From NCBI RefSeq assembly GCF_000699445.3, contig NC_067198.1:9112801-9176800 (forward strand): a stretch of 64,000 bases of DNA, read 5' to 3'. Made by a program: the position numbers and the translations under genes. The DNA is from Schistosoma haematobium (Eukaryota > Platyhelminthes > Trematoda > Strigeidida > Schistosomatidae). Shown piece after piece: positions 23,306 to 36,350 of the stretch. Every line of letters begins with the position of its first letter. The stretch's first letter is position 1. Under the pieces are notes generated by a model. The model was not told the origin of the DNA and did not search any database. It saw only the letters and a program-made list of their open reading frames with translations.

Positions 23306-24632
23306 AAATAAATCCCTAAAATAAATAGCTCTGTAGGTCGTCGACATTTTATGCTGACCACATTAGTCTTAATAAACTCACCTAGCTGAAGGCGCTCAGT
23401 CATGCTTTCACACTAGATCACGAGTGGGAACGCCGTGCTCAACATCTCCTACAATCGTCAGCCAGACTAAATCAGTCGATTCTCGATATACTGATAGCCT
23501 CTCAAATATATCTTCGAACGTTCTCGCTTCTGTAATTTGATTTCACTAGATAGGCACGATTCATAGCAGATGGTATTACTGGTTAAGGTGTTGTCAGACT
23601 CCGAAAACCTGTGGCATCTTCACTATGCAGGAAATGGTGACTGATATGTGTCAATGATAACAGTGGTAAATTATGAGATGTGCATCGGGCGTAACTGATC
23701 TAGGCAGGAAGTGGTAATCCATGGACGAGTGCTTGTTGTTTGAGTCTCGTCTTGAAGCTATCCACTCAGAAGCTGTGGTCATTTATGTTGGGAGAGTATC
23801 TCAAGTGGTAGCAACTATTGGTGGAAATAAGTTGGAGTGTACCTGGACGTTGTCTCTTTGATGTGTAACCGGTCGAGTGTTGCAGCTAGAGGCGTGAACA
23901 TGGTGATTCGACAACATGCTCTTGTTTGAATGGCTTGGTGTACTTAATATGTTGTATGCTATTGTCGAACCACGTCCCATTTTCCTGTTGCCAAAGAAGA
24001 ATGACTCCAGGTGCTGGAGTCTGTCCTCGTAAGATTTATGTTTTTGAACCGTTTAGGCATTGGGTCCTAACCACACAATCATCAAAGCTGAACACCAGAC
24101 AATTGGGGAAATAGATGTTCAACATTTAACGCTGATAAAAACCCAATGATGGAGAAGGCGGGAAAAATGAGTTGAATTAATTCGAGTTGATCGGATGGCA
24201 TGGCTTGCCCTTGCAGGCGTGGTATTACTTGTGTTACATTATTGTTATCCATATTAAATACCTCCAGCCTAAATGTGTTCCCCATCATGTATTGATGATT
24301 GTTACAACGTGATGAATCAGGGTAGACGATGACGTGACTTCCACATAAGATCCTATAGATTAGGCAGTTATACCATGACCAATCTACAATTTTAGGATTA
24401 GGTCAACTATTAGAGCAGTACTAATATCATAGTAGACCATAATTCTACAGACCTACCGCACACTTGGCCGTTTGTCTCTTTACTTGATCTAAGACATTTA
24501 TATCCCTTTGACAGAGAGGGGCGTTTACGACTTTGTGGACCTTTTGAAGTGTTGGGGGAGACTTGGAATGATTGCTCTAGGTTGTCTCCTCACAAAATAG
24601 AGAGTTACCTTTGCTTTAACTGCCTCCACTAT
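23306..24632 (-). repeat. 1327-bp composite repeat, right inverted copy
   Basis: The reverse complement of 1520-2846, the same length to the base. From high to low coordinates it holds a retroelement piece, module D (about 24440-24082), a middle part and module B ending at 23306. Unlike the left copy it continues upstream (24640-25130) into reverse-transcriptase sequence on the same strand, so this is the longer copy of the element. Confidence 0.75.
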
Positions 24633-24639
24633 GGAGTTT

Positions 24640-25130
24640 TGATTGGTGTTTAAGTTCTCTGTGTCTACAAGCCTGAGCTCACGTTCTGTGACAGTAGCAA
24701 GTGGATTTCCCTGGAGGATGTCGGTTGATTGACGTAGGTCAGAATTTGCATAACACGACATTTCGTCATTTTACGTTTTAAACCATTTGCTTCTGCCCAT
24801 TCCTCCATTGTCGTAAAATGTTTTTCAAGCTCATGTGAATAAATTTGGCTTTTAATGTACCTCCAGGTCGAAAACAACGGTGGATCTATGATTGTTCCAC
24901 GCGAAACTCTTGACGTTTCAACCCGCCTGTTCGCGTGCATTCTATTCACGTTGGTATTAAACATCCTGTTCTCAAATACTTTTGGAGTCAGGATAAAGCT
25001 GTGTCAGTGAAACCCCTTTTTCAACCTTTGCTATAACATGTGCATGAGACATTGTGTCGAAGGCTTTTACAAAATTGAGTATCATTATATGAACTGGTAT
25101 CTCATGATGGTTGTTGGGCATTTTTCGATT
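24640..25130 (-). pseudogene. Reverse-transcriptase fragment upstream of the composite repeat
   Basis: Minus-strand frames contain LNFVKAFDTMSHAHVIAK, which is motif A of a non-LTR reverse transcriptase (about 25090-25040), then VSRGTIIDPPLF (motif B region, about 24910) and EEWAEANGLKRKMTKC (the segment after the catalytic box, about 24810-24760). The catalytic aspartate box itself is not visible because the intervening part is deleted or diverged. Order and strand fit with 23306-24632 being the 3' end of the same element. Confidence 0.65.
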
Positions 25131-27690
25131 TCTATTGATATTATGTCTCTAGAAATCTTTCGCCTCTAGAAATTGTGATTGATAAACAGATTCAAAAATG
25201 ATTATAAAACATCTATCACGTTGATTTGGTCCAACCTTGTTGTGCCTGCACGACCTTTCCGTATGTATTTGTGCGCCTGTAAGAGAATGGAGTAAAACGC
25301 ATCCTACACTTATTCCATACATGATATTGACACCCTATTTTGCCTTGATTAGTAAGTTTCTATTCACAACTCTTCATCTTTTGTGTATCAAGCTTAGAGC
25401 ATGGTTACTATTGATATTAACGTGCAGTTCTGCTTCTCATATCACGTTATTTCCATTTTAGTTCTCCCTGGTCGATAGTTGTTCACTTGAGCTTTGATCT
25501 TGAGAGATGTTACATCGGTACACCGCCCCTTGATTGAGCTTGCGTTAGTTGATTGATTCTAATTGTTATCTTATGTATTGGGGCATCTTATCTTCTTTCT
25601 GGAAATGCCTGTCACCTTGACAAGTAATCGACCTGTCAGGGTCAGCTTGTCCGCTGAAAAATTTATAGCTTTTTTTTATCCAATCCCGGGAACGAAAATT
25701 CACCATACAGCTAATCGAGCGAGACCTTTATGGTACATCTTATAATTTATGTCTTTATGATATTTTTAGAAAGACATATTACCACAATTACCCTGATAGG
25801 AGCACAGTTTTGGATATTACCAAACCGTACCTGTCATTTATTATGAGATCTTTATGAACATGTTACGACTAAAGTGATCCTAAAATGAATATTGGAAAAT
25901 TTGACGCTCGTACGTAAAAAAAGGAAAGCAGATTTATCACCGAATATCAATACTTACATCAACCTTGCTTTGTAACGATGCTTAGCTTATCCCTTATTTC
26001 ACTGAAGCAGCGTTGAGTTGTGATGTCATAAATTTTTATAAAGTCCTTTACATGGGTAGAGGAACATACAAATCGTTAATTTGGTGCTCTTAAAAAATAA
26101 AAATCAAAAAGCCTGTAATGCTTCTCGTTTTGTTAAATCTGAACCTGAGTAAACTACATTGAGTGCTAATCGCAAGCACCAAAACTTACAGGCGTGCTCA
26201 ACATCGATGAATTGGGAAAAAAGGGATGGTTTTAACTCATTATTCGTTAGTTACGCAACCGCCATCATCTTCATCTTTAAATAACTGTGGCCTCAAAAAT
26301 TATGACCTTGCTTAAGCCAAATGAAACGAAGGCAAAACATTTCTCTTCGAAACCATCTGTATTAATCATGCAGAGCTAAAATCTCCGGTGACTGATGACT
26401 ACGGTATTTACTGGAACGAAAAACACATGTATGTTTTATAGCCGAGTTTTTATTAACTCTCGGACTGTATAAGATAGTTTACATTGGGACAAAGTTTTAC
26501 CACAGGTCACCAACTGACCTGACTGGCAACATGCACTTGGAGCTCGAGGTGAAATAAACTCAACGTGCAATGCAAATGTGGGTTCTAAATAAAATTCTGC
26601 CAAACTCACCTCCGATTCAAACCACTTGTACGGCATAAACTAGGCAACAGTTATAACGTCTCCCAAGTGTCCCTGAGGAATTCAAATCTGCCACATAAAA
26701 CATATGTTACAATATGATTACACAAACCCTCTTCCTTTATATCTAATCACTATTTGAATGATTCTAGTGTAGATTATTTCGAGTGAGGTAAGGTATTAAA
26801 CCATTTATCTTGTTTGGTCGTGTCAAAATTTCGTTTGAACATGCCAGTACCACCATATTGTGATCTCATTGGTGGTTATTTAGTGTGCGGTCTGCAAGCA
26901 GTGGTTGGAATCCAGAATCATAGAGGATATTGAACGAAAGCATGAAAAAAATTTATTCTTCTTATTGTTTTTTTGAACAGTTGTAACTGACATAGTGCTG
27001 GTTTATTTGTACTAGTGAATAAAATCGCTTTAGTTGTTGAATAAACGGATTCATGTGCCACTGTTCGTTTACTGATTCTGATTTGTCAGTTGTAGGATAT
27101 TGCTATTACAACCGTAACGACTTTTACTATTCAAACCGTTCGACACCGCTCTAGTAATCACATGGGGTAACCCAAACATTCGTCTTGGTATACTTTTTGT
27201 TTTTTTGGGAATGTGGCTGAAGGAACCTTAATGGAACTTTTGTGTATGTATATAAGTCTCTCCACGAAAACACTGTCATTAAATAACTTGTTCTATCTTG
27301 AAACTTACCGTTACACTTCATCCACTCAGCCGTACACTGTGCTGACCATTTGATTCTGAGACAGTAAGTATCTTATGTTGTGATTTTTGTTTTCGCCACG
27401 TTTCTTTCAAATTTCTATGACTCACGGATTATATCGACGTTGTTTTTCTTGGCACTTTGATGATGACAACTGCCATATTTATCCTATTTTTATTTAATTG
27501 TATGGCTTAATCTGACTGGAATTGTGTAATTTTTGATTGACAATTGAGGCGCACTTCTGGAATTGAAAACCATCAGTTTTGTAACAACTGGTCAAGATTG
27601 CAATTCTGAATACTCTTGTTATTGATATTTTTGTAGAGTTAGATATTACCTTTAGAACATGCTGTGCATAGTCTACGCAAAAAGGATATA
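25131..27690. other. Unassigned intergenic sequence
   Basis: Short open frames occur on both strands (for example 26436-26636 minus), but none has recognisable motifs or splice structure. No named repeat was identified. Confidence 0.35.
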
Positions 27691-27830
27691 ATAAGAGGCT
27701 GAGGAGTCCTACAATAGGACGATACGGCCATCCAGTGTTTCCAGAGTTCCATGGTGGTCTAGCTTCAATTGACTCATGACTTCAACTGTTGAACTTTCTA
27801 AAATCTCTACAAAACCCCTTCTGATTATGT
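27690..27830 (+). mobile_element. Sm-alpha-like SINE fragment (3' half)
   Basis: The stretch reads ctgaggagtcctacaatagg and then ccagtgtttccag, catggtggtctagcttcaat, in the same order as the fuller copy at 42371-42570. A hammerhead-type stem II is intact: GTCCT at 27707-27711 pairs with AGGAC at 27717-27721. The flanking core boxes are changed (CTGAGGA for CTGATGA, GATA for GAAA), so a catalytic ribozyme is unlikely. Confidence 0.7.
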
Positions 27831-30224
27831 TATAAACATCGATAACAACGTTCAGTGGAATAATAATACGAAAAGTTGAATGACCTAAATAACATTGACA
27901 GTGTTATGAAGGAACTCTCAACAGATTACTATCATGATAATTCCTTTCAGTATACTAAATCCGAAATTCCCAGTAGTGTAAATAGACCTGGACTGGAGGA
28001 ATTATAGTGGTATACGCAGTTGTGTATGACGTAAAAGACTCCACAAAGTAACGTGCATCAGTGGTAGTGAACGATATTTTCCTCAACATATTCAGCCTCT
28101 GATTCATTGGCAAACTTGTAAGTTCAGTAGTGAAAGAGTAAAGAGGATCCTGTCAACCCAGGAATACTGTTCTATCCAAAAAGACAAATGTATCACCAGT
28201 GGCATAGTTTCAAAGTGAACAGTCAACCGTGCGCATTAATAGGCTTACCGAACAACTAGAAAACCAAATGTCTATCCCACAAAGAACAGATTCACACAAT
28301 TAAATCAAAGGGGGTTACCCATTGAGACACTCATCCATTATCGTAGTGGCTGGAATTCGAAACTTTGAGTTGAACAGGAGCGAAACAGTAGTCGAAGCCA
28401 TAACAAGATCCCTGAGTAAACCACTATTATTATCACTAGAATTATTATTGATTGATGGTTTTATTCGGTATCATATTTTGGTACAATATAGAACTCTCAG
28501 CACGATGCTTCAGCAATTGTAGGCACTATAGTAATAATGATTGCAAATAAACTAAATGAAAGGCACACTATGTGTAGGTCCGGTCGGCAACACAAGAATC
28601 AAAGGGATAGTCGGACGGAAGAACACAAAGGGATTTCCCCAAACATTTTCACGGATATACACAATGGAATGAGATAGCTACCTGAGGTAGTGTAACCAAT
28701 TGTACTGGCCAGGTCACACTGATTCTTCAATGTCAGTTGAAGACAAACGCAATATTTCCACATAAGGGATAGAAAATGTAATCTTCTTGGAGTCTGGCCA
28801 TTACTTCTTTTGCGCCGATCTTGTCACTCCAGGCTGACCGTATCAATTAAATAATTTAGTGGAAGGTTCGAGTTAGGTGGCTCTTTATCCCAATTTTGTC
28901 GTTTATTGTGGATGTAGTTTTTATGTCATATCAGGAATTTACCTTGAACATCAATATCACACATCACGTCACCGACTCTTCTTACGAGTATGTCCGCATG
29001 CCATTCAGGCCCTTATTGTCCAAAGTTCATTACATACACCGAAAACCCATTGGAAAACTGATGTTCTATTCTACTTGCCTTCGGTTTATAATCTCATTAT
29101 CACTATATATACATAACAGTAAACAACGTCGCGGTCTTCCTTCTGAAAACTGATTCAGCTGGCGATCAACCTTTGGGTAAAGCTGAGTGTGGGATTAGAC
29201 CGGGTGTTTTTCTCGGTCGTTTCCCTCCCTTGTGATTATTTCGAAGTTCACTAAAAAACTTCTGCTCTCATTTCCGTATCATATGAGGATGGATAGATAC
29301 TTGATTGCAAATAAGATTGGATGGCTGATTGAGCATTTTCGAATCCGGACTATATACTCAACACTTAAAATGGCAACCTTACCGTTTTAAATGATCACCT
29401 TTAGCTACACATCTATATCTGCTGTTGTGTTACGTATAACTTAGAAGCTTGCATAAGAGCAAGCCGACAAGTCTCATGTAACAGACTCTAGTTTGATTGT
29501 ATTATTTCTTTGACCTCTGTCAACGTAGTTATGGAATTTAATGAAGAAGCATTAATTGAGCATAATTGTGCATTCATTTTGGAATACTGCATCAAACTCA
29601 TCATTAATTCACCTCTATTGGTTAACTTAGATTCAGTTATGTGATTAATTAGAATGCCCTGTATGTGAATCTTCCCGAAATTCCTTTATCTGGTTGCTTG
29701 TCTATCTGTATTTCTTAGTCATATTCCACTGATATATTGACCCAGAAATGCTTGAGATACACTGACTGATAAAAATTATGAACAGTTTGCATTTATATGG
29801 TGTTTCGAATTATTTGAATTATAGTACGAACTAAAAGTCCCAGAAATAACGCAATTGAATCAAGAAGTACTAGATGAGCACAAACGAATGTATTGTACTT
29901 AGAATTCGAAATCAAGCATTCAACAAGTACAAAGGTATCATTAGTTCATTCAAACATCACAAGAAGGCATCACAATCAACAAATCCTAGTTTGTAAACAT
30001 GATTCTGTATTGACATGAAGGGGACTTTTTCCTTTATGTGGACTAAAGCATTTCAAAGGATGTTCGTTGTTTCGTAATATACTTCATTTTGTGTTATTTT
30101 AGGACTTTTTGAAGTCTTTCTGTTGTACCATAGCGGTATGGTAAAACTACAGTACTAATCCATGGTATTTCATTCGGATTATTATTTAGTAGTAACACGT
30201 CTCGTTTTATGGCACTTGATATGG
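27831..30224. other. Unassigned intergenic sequence
   Basis: Overlapping open frames at 28877-29153 share one stretch in two frames, and neither has a known domain. I recognise no gene, RNA or named repeat. Confidence 0.35.
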
Positions 30225-30670
30225 CGGGAAGAAAAGTCAAAATTAGGTTGATTTACTCATTACGATTTTTCGTTCAACATTAATTCCATTTTCATTCAAT
30301 GTTATGATTATTTAGTGTAGTATTCGGTTTTGTTTTCCCGTCTGACATTTTATTCTATATATTCTTGTATTAAGTTGACATGATCTATACTCAGTATGCA
30401 ATTTGTTATAACTATTTTTTATATATGTGGTTTCATTCTAATTATTAATAGATGTACGAATCAATGTGTAAATGAGTGTATTTCCGACTATAGGGTCGTC
30501 ATCGTGTTTTGGAGTTAATAAAACTTCACTTATATCAGTCTGTGTTCTCACTTTCGTGTCGTGGGAATTGTGTTGGTTCTTTGTTTTGCAAGTATAAGTA
30601 ATAAGCGATTCCGACATAGCAATCAGCGACGACCAGATATAACAAGTAGTGTTCAACCTAGAAGACATAT
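30225..30670 (-). repeat. Dispersed repeat module C, second copy
   Basis: Similar to 22795-23270 over its full length and on the same strand, with a higher level of substitutions than the 1327-bp repeats show. It lies immediately downstream (minus strand) of the Penelope-like reverse transcriptase at 30690-31150 and is probably the tail of that element. Confidence 0.65.
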
Positions 30671-30689
30671 AAGTACTTTTAATAATCTC

Positions 30690-31150
30690 CATAAGAAAAT
30701 TATCAAATTGTAAAATGTTAATTGCATTCTTCCGTCCTTTTTGTTTGTCCTCCTTGGATGCAATAATCCTGTTTGCTCTTCCAAAGAGATTTAGCGTTAG
30801 AGATGTTTTTGCACTGAATGGATGAGCTGAATTAAAGTTGATGAAACGACCTGAGTGCCTTGGTCTTTGATAGATGGTTGGATTTAAAGCTCCACTTGAA
30901 TTTTTTAACTAAGCAATCTAAATATGGTAGGTCACCGTGTTGATTTTTATTCTCGTGCGTAAGAGTGTGTATTGACCAATTTAGAAAAAGATCTTAAGTG
31001 AGCCTTTTTTATGACGAAAAAGTATCATCTACATATCTGAGGTAAATTCCTGGTATAATATCATTGACGAAAATATTTGATTCTATATATGATATATACA
31101 GGTTGGCTACAGTCGGGGATACGGAGGATCTCAATGTTTGTTTACTTATA
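30690..31150 (-). mobile_element. Degenerate Penelope-like element, reverse-transcriptase segment
   Basis: Minus-strand translation gives SVSPTVANLYISYIE, then IYLRYVDDTF with the catalytic YVDD at about 31023-31035, then THENKNQHGDLPYLDCLV and a C-terminal region with AKSLWKSKQ. This order (SPxxANLxMxxxE, YVDD, LPFLD) is characteristic of Penelope-like reverse transcriptases. Stops and frame changes are present and no GIY-YIG nuclease was found. Confidence 0.75.
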
Positions 31151-32520
31151 GAATGTCTCATTAAATGTAAATAAGATTGAATTTAAACACAGTTTTAGGG
31201 ATTTCATAAATAGACTAATCCTTAAAGAACACCTGTCAGATAAAGTATCGTAATTCTCTAGTATATATATTCAGCTTGTTAGGCCTAGCATGAAAAGTTC
31301 ATTTTACCAAGGATTTTATAGGCTTTAAGATACATTATCACCAGTAATTTATAAATAAAAGCTCATACCAATGATAGAGCCACATTTGTCCTTCATTACA
31401 CTCTTTAACTGACGTATTCTTGTAAGTATATTGCAGTATATACAAATTGGAATGATGAACTCTTTAGACTTTAGGATAGTTAAGCCTGGAATTCATACAT
31501 ACAGTATCAATTAAACACCTCAAGTAAAACGAAATATACAACGTTTGATAGTTGTTTCAAAAAGATTCTTTATTTATTCAGGCCATAACTACATAGTTAA
31601 GAGATTTCTTATTGAAGAAAATTGATTCGAAATTACTTTTTCTCTAAATAAGTGATGATTTCGTACACAGTTTAGTGGCCCGGGATCTGACTCGAATTAG
31701 GTCGTATGAATGTTCGTTATTGAATGATTGCTGTCGAAATATATGTGTCGCCTATCCTCATATATTTCACCAACTTAAATCGCGTTAGTCAATAAAGGAA
31801 TTAAATAAGTCAAATACGAGAATGAATTTCGAATACTTATATTTCATACAGTCTTTGATCCAGATAAAGTATCAGAGAAGCGAATGGAATAGAGCGGAGC
31901 GAAACGACGCACAGTGGAGATGGCGGGTAAGCCAACTCCCTTTAACCAGGAGTTAATCAATATTTGCAGTCACATAAAATTAAGCTACAGATGTGTGATG
32001 AATGGGATAAGAGTGGCACACACATATGAGCTCATATAAAAACAGGCAAGATTGATAAGCGAATACTTAACAAGGTCAAAATGACCTGTCTGAAAGCTAG
32101 AATAGGGTATACGGGCTTAACATAATAACGGACACTACAAGTTTCAAACTACTTACTGATTTGCACAGACCAAACTCTTACTGAATGTAATAAATTGTCG
32201 CTTTTGTATGTCAAATAAATCTAAATCATTTTATAGGCTTAAGTTTAAAGTTCAAATTTTTGTATTAAACACATAAATTTAAATCTAGAAGAAAGTCATT
32301 ATGTTCATTTACAATACTTAATATATTTAAATATCAGAGTGTTTGTTAATGGTTCGTAACCAGTTCTTTTGAAATACACCTATTTAGAAATTTTCCTTAT
32401 GAACAGCCTCATTTTAGTGACAGTTCAATACTTATTTCATTCGTTATACCAACTTCATTCTTAACTCAGAAGAAAACTGAGGAATAGATAATTAATCTTG
32501 TTTCTCGGCTTTGTTAATAG
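31151..32520. other. Unassigned, AT-rich 3' flank of the 261-aa gene
   Basis: No exon or named repeat is seen. The part nearest 32520 should include the 3' untranslated region of the minus-strand gene ending there. Confidence 0.4.
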
Positions 32521-35500
32521 TTATCCAAATGTATTTCTTCTAGAGAGATGGATTCTATCGTCTCGATCCCTCCACAATACTTCCAATTTAGTAGCAACTT
32601 TATCTAAGAAAACTTCATGTGGATCACGAAACTGAAGTCGATGTCTCTGTTGTAGAAAAAGTCAGCATTATTATATTCAAAACTAAATAGTTTACTGTAA
32701 AACATCTCTCTCTGTTTGGGTATGGATCTTTTGGTAGGTACAGTTCTTTTTCCCATTCTTTATCTTGTTTTAATGGCTTCAGGAATGAGCTCGGCAGTTT
32801 TCGTACTACTGTGTTTTCACAGTTAGTTCCCCATACTATAAAGCACAGTTAAATTTGTTTGTTATGCACACTTACTTTGTTGTCTTGTCTTCTTTAGGAA
32901 ATTGAGATTCATCGGATCTTTTTCATATGTTGTGATAAACTTCGGATGTTTACTTTCATTCGTAGGTGTCAACTGAAAAGAAAGAAATAATTATTAACTA
33001 AACAATTTTAACATTTTGGCAGCGACAATAGTTACATCATAGGGGAGAAAATGAACCTTGATATTCGATGTCGGCTGTGCATAATTTACACGAGTACTCA
33101 ATATTCCACCAATAATAATTGAGAACGGAATTTGACCAGACTGTAGCTTAATTAACACATAGTACGTGCAGTTAACATCGAGTACAATTATATATACATA
33201 TATAATTAACTAAGCTACAGTCTGGTCAAATTTCGTTCTCAATCATTATTGATCGAATATTGAATATCTAAGTTGATGTGATCTATTTGATGATCCGATT
33301 ACTTACAATCTACTGGTTGTGGCAACTTTATCCAAAGCGCGGTGTGAGTTTTATATTTTCTATGATTGACTCACTGATTGTATAATCTCGTATCCTTATA
33401 TCTAGTATCCGGATGGAAGGTTTGCGAGTACAAATCGTAATTCCCTCCGTTATATCAATTTTATTTACAAAAAACTCACTAAATGATAGGTTTCAAACTG
33501 TTTTCGTTCAAGGTAATTCAAGAAATAGCTGTAACTTTCAATAGGTTTATGGCCTTCCTTACCATTTACTAAATCTTAATGATAACTTAGAGTAATGATA
33601 ACATTTAAGCCAACAACTTACCTCTTAAAACTTTTCACTATATAAACGTTATAATACATTTTTTGCAACAAAGGATTGAAAGCAAAAGTAATCAAAAGAA
33701 CCTTGTTCTCCATCTGTAATTCTAAACATTATTTGATGTTTGGGGCTAGTTAAAGAATTCTTGTCTAACGGTGTTACTATTGGGCTATCAATGTAGTAAC
33801 TAATAGTCTCGATAATGAGAGTTTATTCTAAGCCTAGTTGATAAACGAAAATCAAATTCATTGATTGACTAATCCTTGTCACTAACCTGGAGGTAACTAT
33901 TCGAAAAACAATATGTATGATAAAATGTGTTTGTTGTAATTAGTACGTTAATGACAATTTCAAGGCATTTATAAGTAAAATTATGACCCAATTCAATGTT
34001 TCGATAGGTTCATCACTGATTAACCGTTACAGAGAACACTTTGAAACATATTTGACCCAATCAGTTCATTAAATCAACTTGATGAAACAATCCAATCATT
34101 GTCTAAAACTAGATAAATATTAACTAATATTAGGAAATCATGTTATCTTGATATAGTTATGCAGATGGTGAGTTTACTAGCAGTACATGTTTCTGGGAAA
34201 GTAAACGGTTTCTTAATATTTCAAGTGTTTTGTTAATCAGTACAACTAAGTAAAAAGCTTAGTTCACGGCTTCCTTTAATCTCATCAACTATAACTCATT
34301 CTTTTTCTCTGATTTTGTTTAATAATACTTTAAACATAGCTACAAATACCATAGCTTCTGATAGTTAAGACTCAAATATTTAGAAGACAGGAAGATTTTG
34401 AAACTGATTTCAAAATACCACCTAGCTTTTTAAGTCTCCATTTTGGACAAAACTAAACTCATCATACTCCAAAATATTTCTCACTAATATTTAGAGGAAT
34501 CTGAGACTAGGTACTTCGATAAAAGTTGAAAACTACTCTTGTAGTGATCTACTTTTATGAAGTGAACACGACTGGTATAATGGAAACAATTATTGTTTTA
34601 ACCACTTGTACCAGTGATTGTTTTACTGAACTTGTTTGTTTAAGCGTACCAAAAACGACGCTCATCGTTGTTTGTGACCTTGCACGAACTCTCGTACGCT
34701 CAGTAGTCTCGCTTGTGGATTTTGGCGCGATCTCGGTATTGTTTCGATAACACGAGATTGCCAACAAATGCATATTACTACAACCTTCAACTGCCTTCTG
34801 ATATTTAACATACGGAGGGGTCTAATCTGGTAACTGGCACGTAGTCTTTCCTGTAGTGGTGATTATAGTCAACCGCGACTCGACGCCTACTACACTGTAT
34901 TCTATGTAACTAAATGACCTTTGTAACAAAATCAAAAGAGTTTTGACTAATTGACGAAGTCTCTGAGTTTATTATATATTTTTATTAATGGTCAGCCTTG
35001 TTATGTTGGTTTGGTAATTATTTATTACGGAAAACATCAATTAATTAGGAAGAAACTTTTTTTAATGGATCAGCACGAAATACATTTTACTCCTAGTTCT
35101 TAAGAATTTTACTTCAATAGTGACTAGTCTACTTTGTAAAACGAGCAAGATATAGATTATATGAATTACATCACTGAATCTTAAGACAAAGAGTATGGTA
35201 AAATTGCAGTTTCATCCACATTTTATGTGAAGTTTAAAGTGTGTAAAATATATAGAATATCACAAAAGCCGAATATTCTAACAAATATCAGCGACAATGG
35301 CGTTTACTACTGAGGTATTTTGTGGAAGAATCAACCAATTTGATTTCAGAATATATCATACCTCAGTGTTACCTTTTAATACATATATGATTGAAAGAAG
35401 CTGACAAGAAACCACGAAATGTAGTGAATTCATATTATTTTAGAGCAATTATTGTACTGGCTTTAATAGAATCCGTAGAGGGAACTACAAGAAATAGACA

Positions 35501-36350
35501 GGATATTACATCCAATGACATGTCAGATTGCAGCACTTTAGTGTGCTATTCTAACGAGCAATGTAAATATTTATTATAAACATGACTATTTATTGTTTTA
35601 ATACATAGTTGGTTTATGATTTAGAAAATCCTTTTAGTATCCTGTATGTTTAATTTAAGCATTGACTACGTATACCCGTTTCTTTGTACAATATCAAATA
35701 CATGATTTCGAGTACCTGTATTTCTATTGAAACTTATCATTCATAACTAGTTTAAAGGTTATAATATTAGTTAAATCTTCTTATCAGGATATTATTCTAT
35801 GTGGAGAAAATAGATCAGAATAATCTATTCATCATCGTAGTCAGATATCACTGTAACGACACAATATAATGATTTAAATAAAATCTAATATTCACTTCCC
35901 AAAACATAGTTCTAAAGAAAAACTTACTCCTCGATGGTCATGTGGTTTAGGCATTATGTACGGACCTGGTTTAAAGGACCCACATTTGACAAATAAAATC
36001 TTAGCTGTGTAAGGTCTCATAGATCTGACAAATTTTAATCTAGGAATTGTCTCTCTATCGTGTTCCCCAGTTGATTCCATAATCTTATTGTCAACACTGT
36101 CGTTTTCCTGTTTCACAGTTTTAATTCTTTCAGGTTTTATCGATTGACGACTGTTTCTCTTAGGGGGATTCGGTTCCCACCTGTATAAACTGAAATCTGG
36201 TGCTGGTATATTCCATAAACACTTTGGAGAAGGAGCTGGCAAATGTAGTTTATGAGTGCTACTTCGTTTATTAAATGAAACTTTTGCTTCAATAAATGAT
36301 TGTAGTGGAAATGTGAAACAAGGAAAATTGGTTACAATATTTTCTGACAT
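32521..36350 (-). CDS. Unrecognised proline-rich protein, 261 aa, four exons
   Basis: Four minus-strand exons join in phase: 36350-35928, 32972-32876, 32835-32696 and 32646-32521 (stop TAA). They give 261 residues. Introns are 2955, 40 and 49 nt, all gt...ag. The ATG at 36350 is the first in frame after a stop. I do not recognise the protein. It has no signal peptide or membrane segment. It is rich in proline and basic residues and carries short ordered motifs (DFSLYRWEPNPPK, SFKPGPYIMPKPHDHRG, KFITTYEKDPMNLNF and the C-terminal ATKLEVLWRDRDDR). Such PGPY/TTY/DP motif strings occur in some axonemal or sperm microtubule-associated proteins, but that link is only a guess. Short introns joining otherwise unrelated frames with exact phase make this a real gene. 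The long first intron contains an LTR fragment and a fold-back. Confidence 0.82.
33097..33264. repeat. 168-bp fold-back (inverted repeat) in an intron
   Basis: Arms of about 60 bp, tactcaatatt...gtagcttaattaa at the left and ttaactaagctac...gaatattgaata at the right, are imperfect reverse complements around an AT-rich loop containing tatatatacatatata. It resembles a small MITE or fold-back element and lies in intron 1 of the 261-aa gene. No target-site duplication was confirmed. Confidence 0.65.
34505..34915 (+). mobile_element. LTR-type fragment of a gypsy-like retrotransposon
   Basis: About 34505-34800 is similar to the LTR-like stretch at 42835-43170 (minus): shared words include gaacacgactggt, ccagtg.ttgttt, cgatctcggtat and cacgaga. 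It is followed by a leader with ccgcgactcgacgcc that also precedes the gag-like frame of the other copy. The gag frame itself is lost here. It is therefore an LTR plus leader remnant. Confidence 0.6.

Noticed and set aside
28877..29153. Two overlapping open frames as a small gene
   Set aside because: They share one stretch in two frames, show no motif and have no splice structure.
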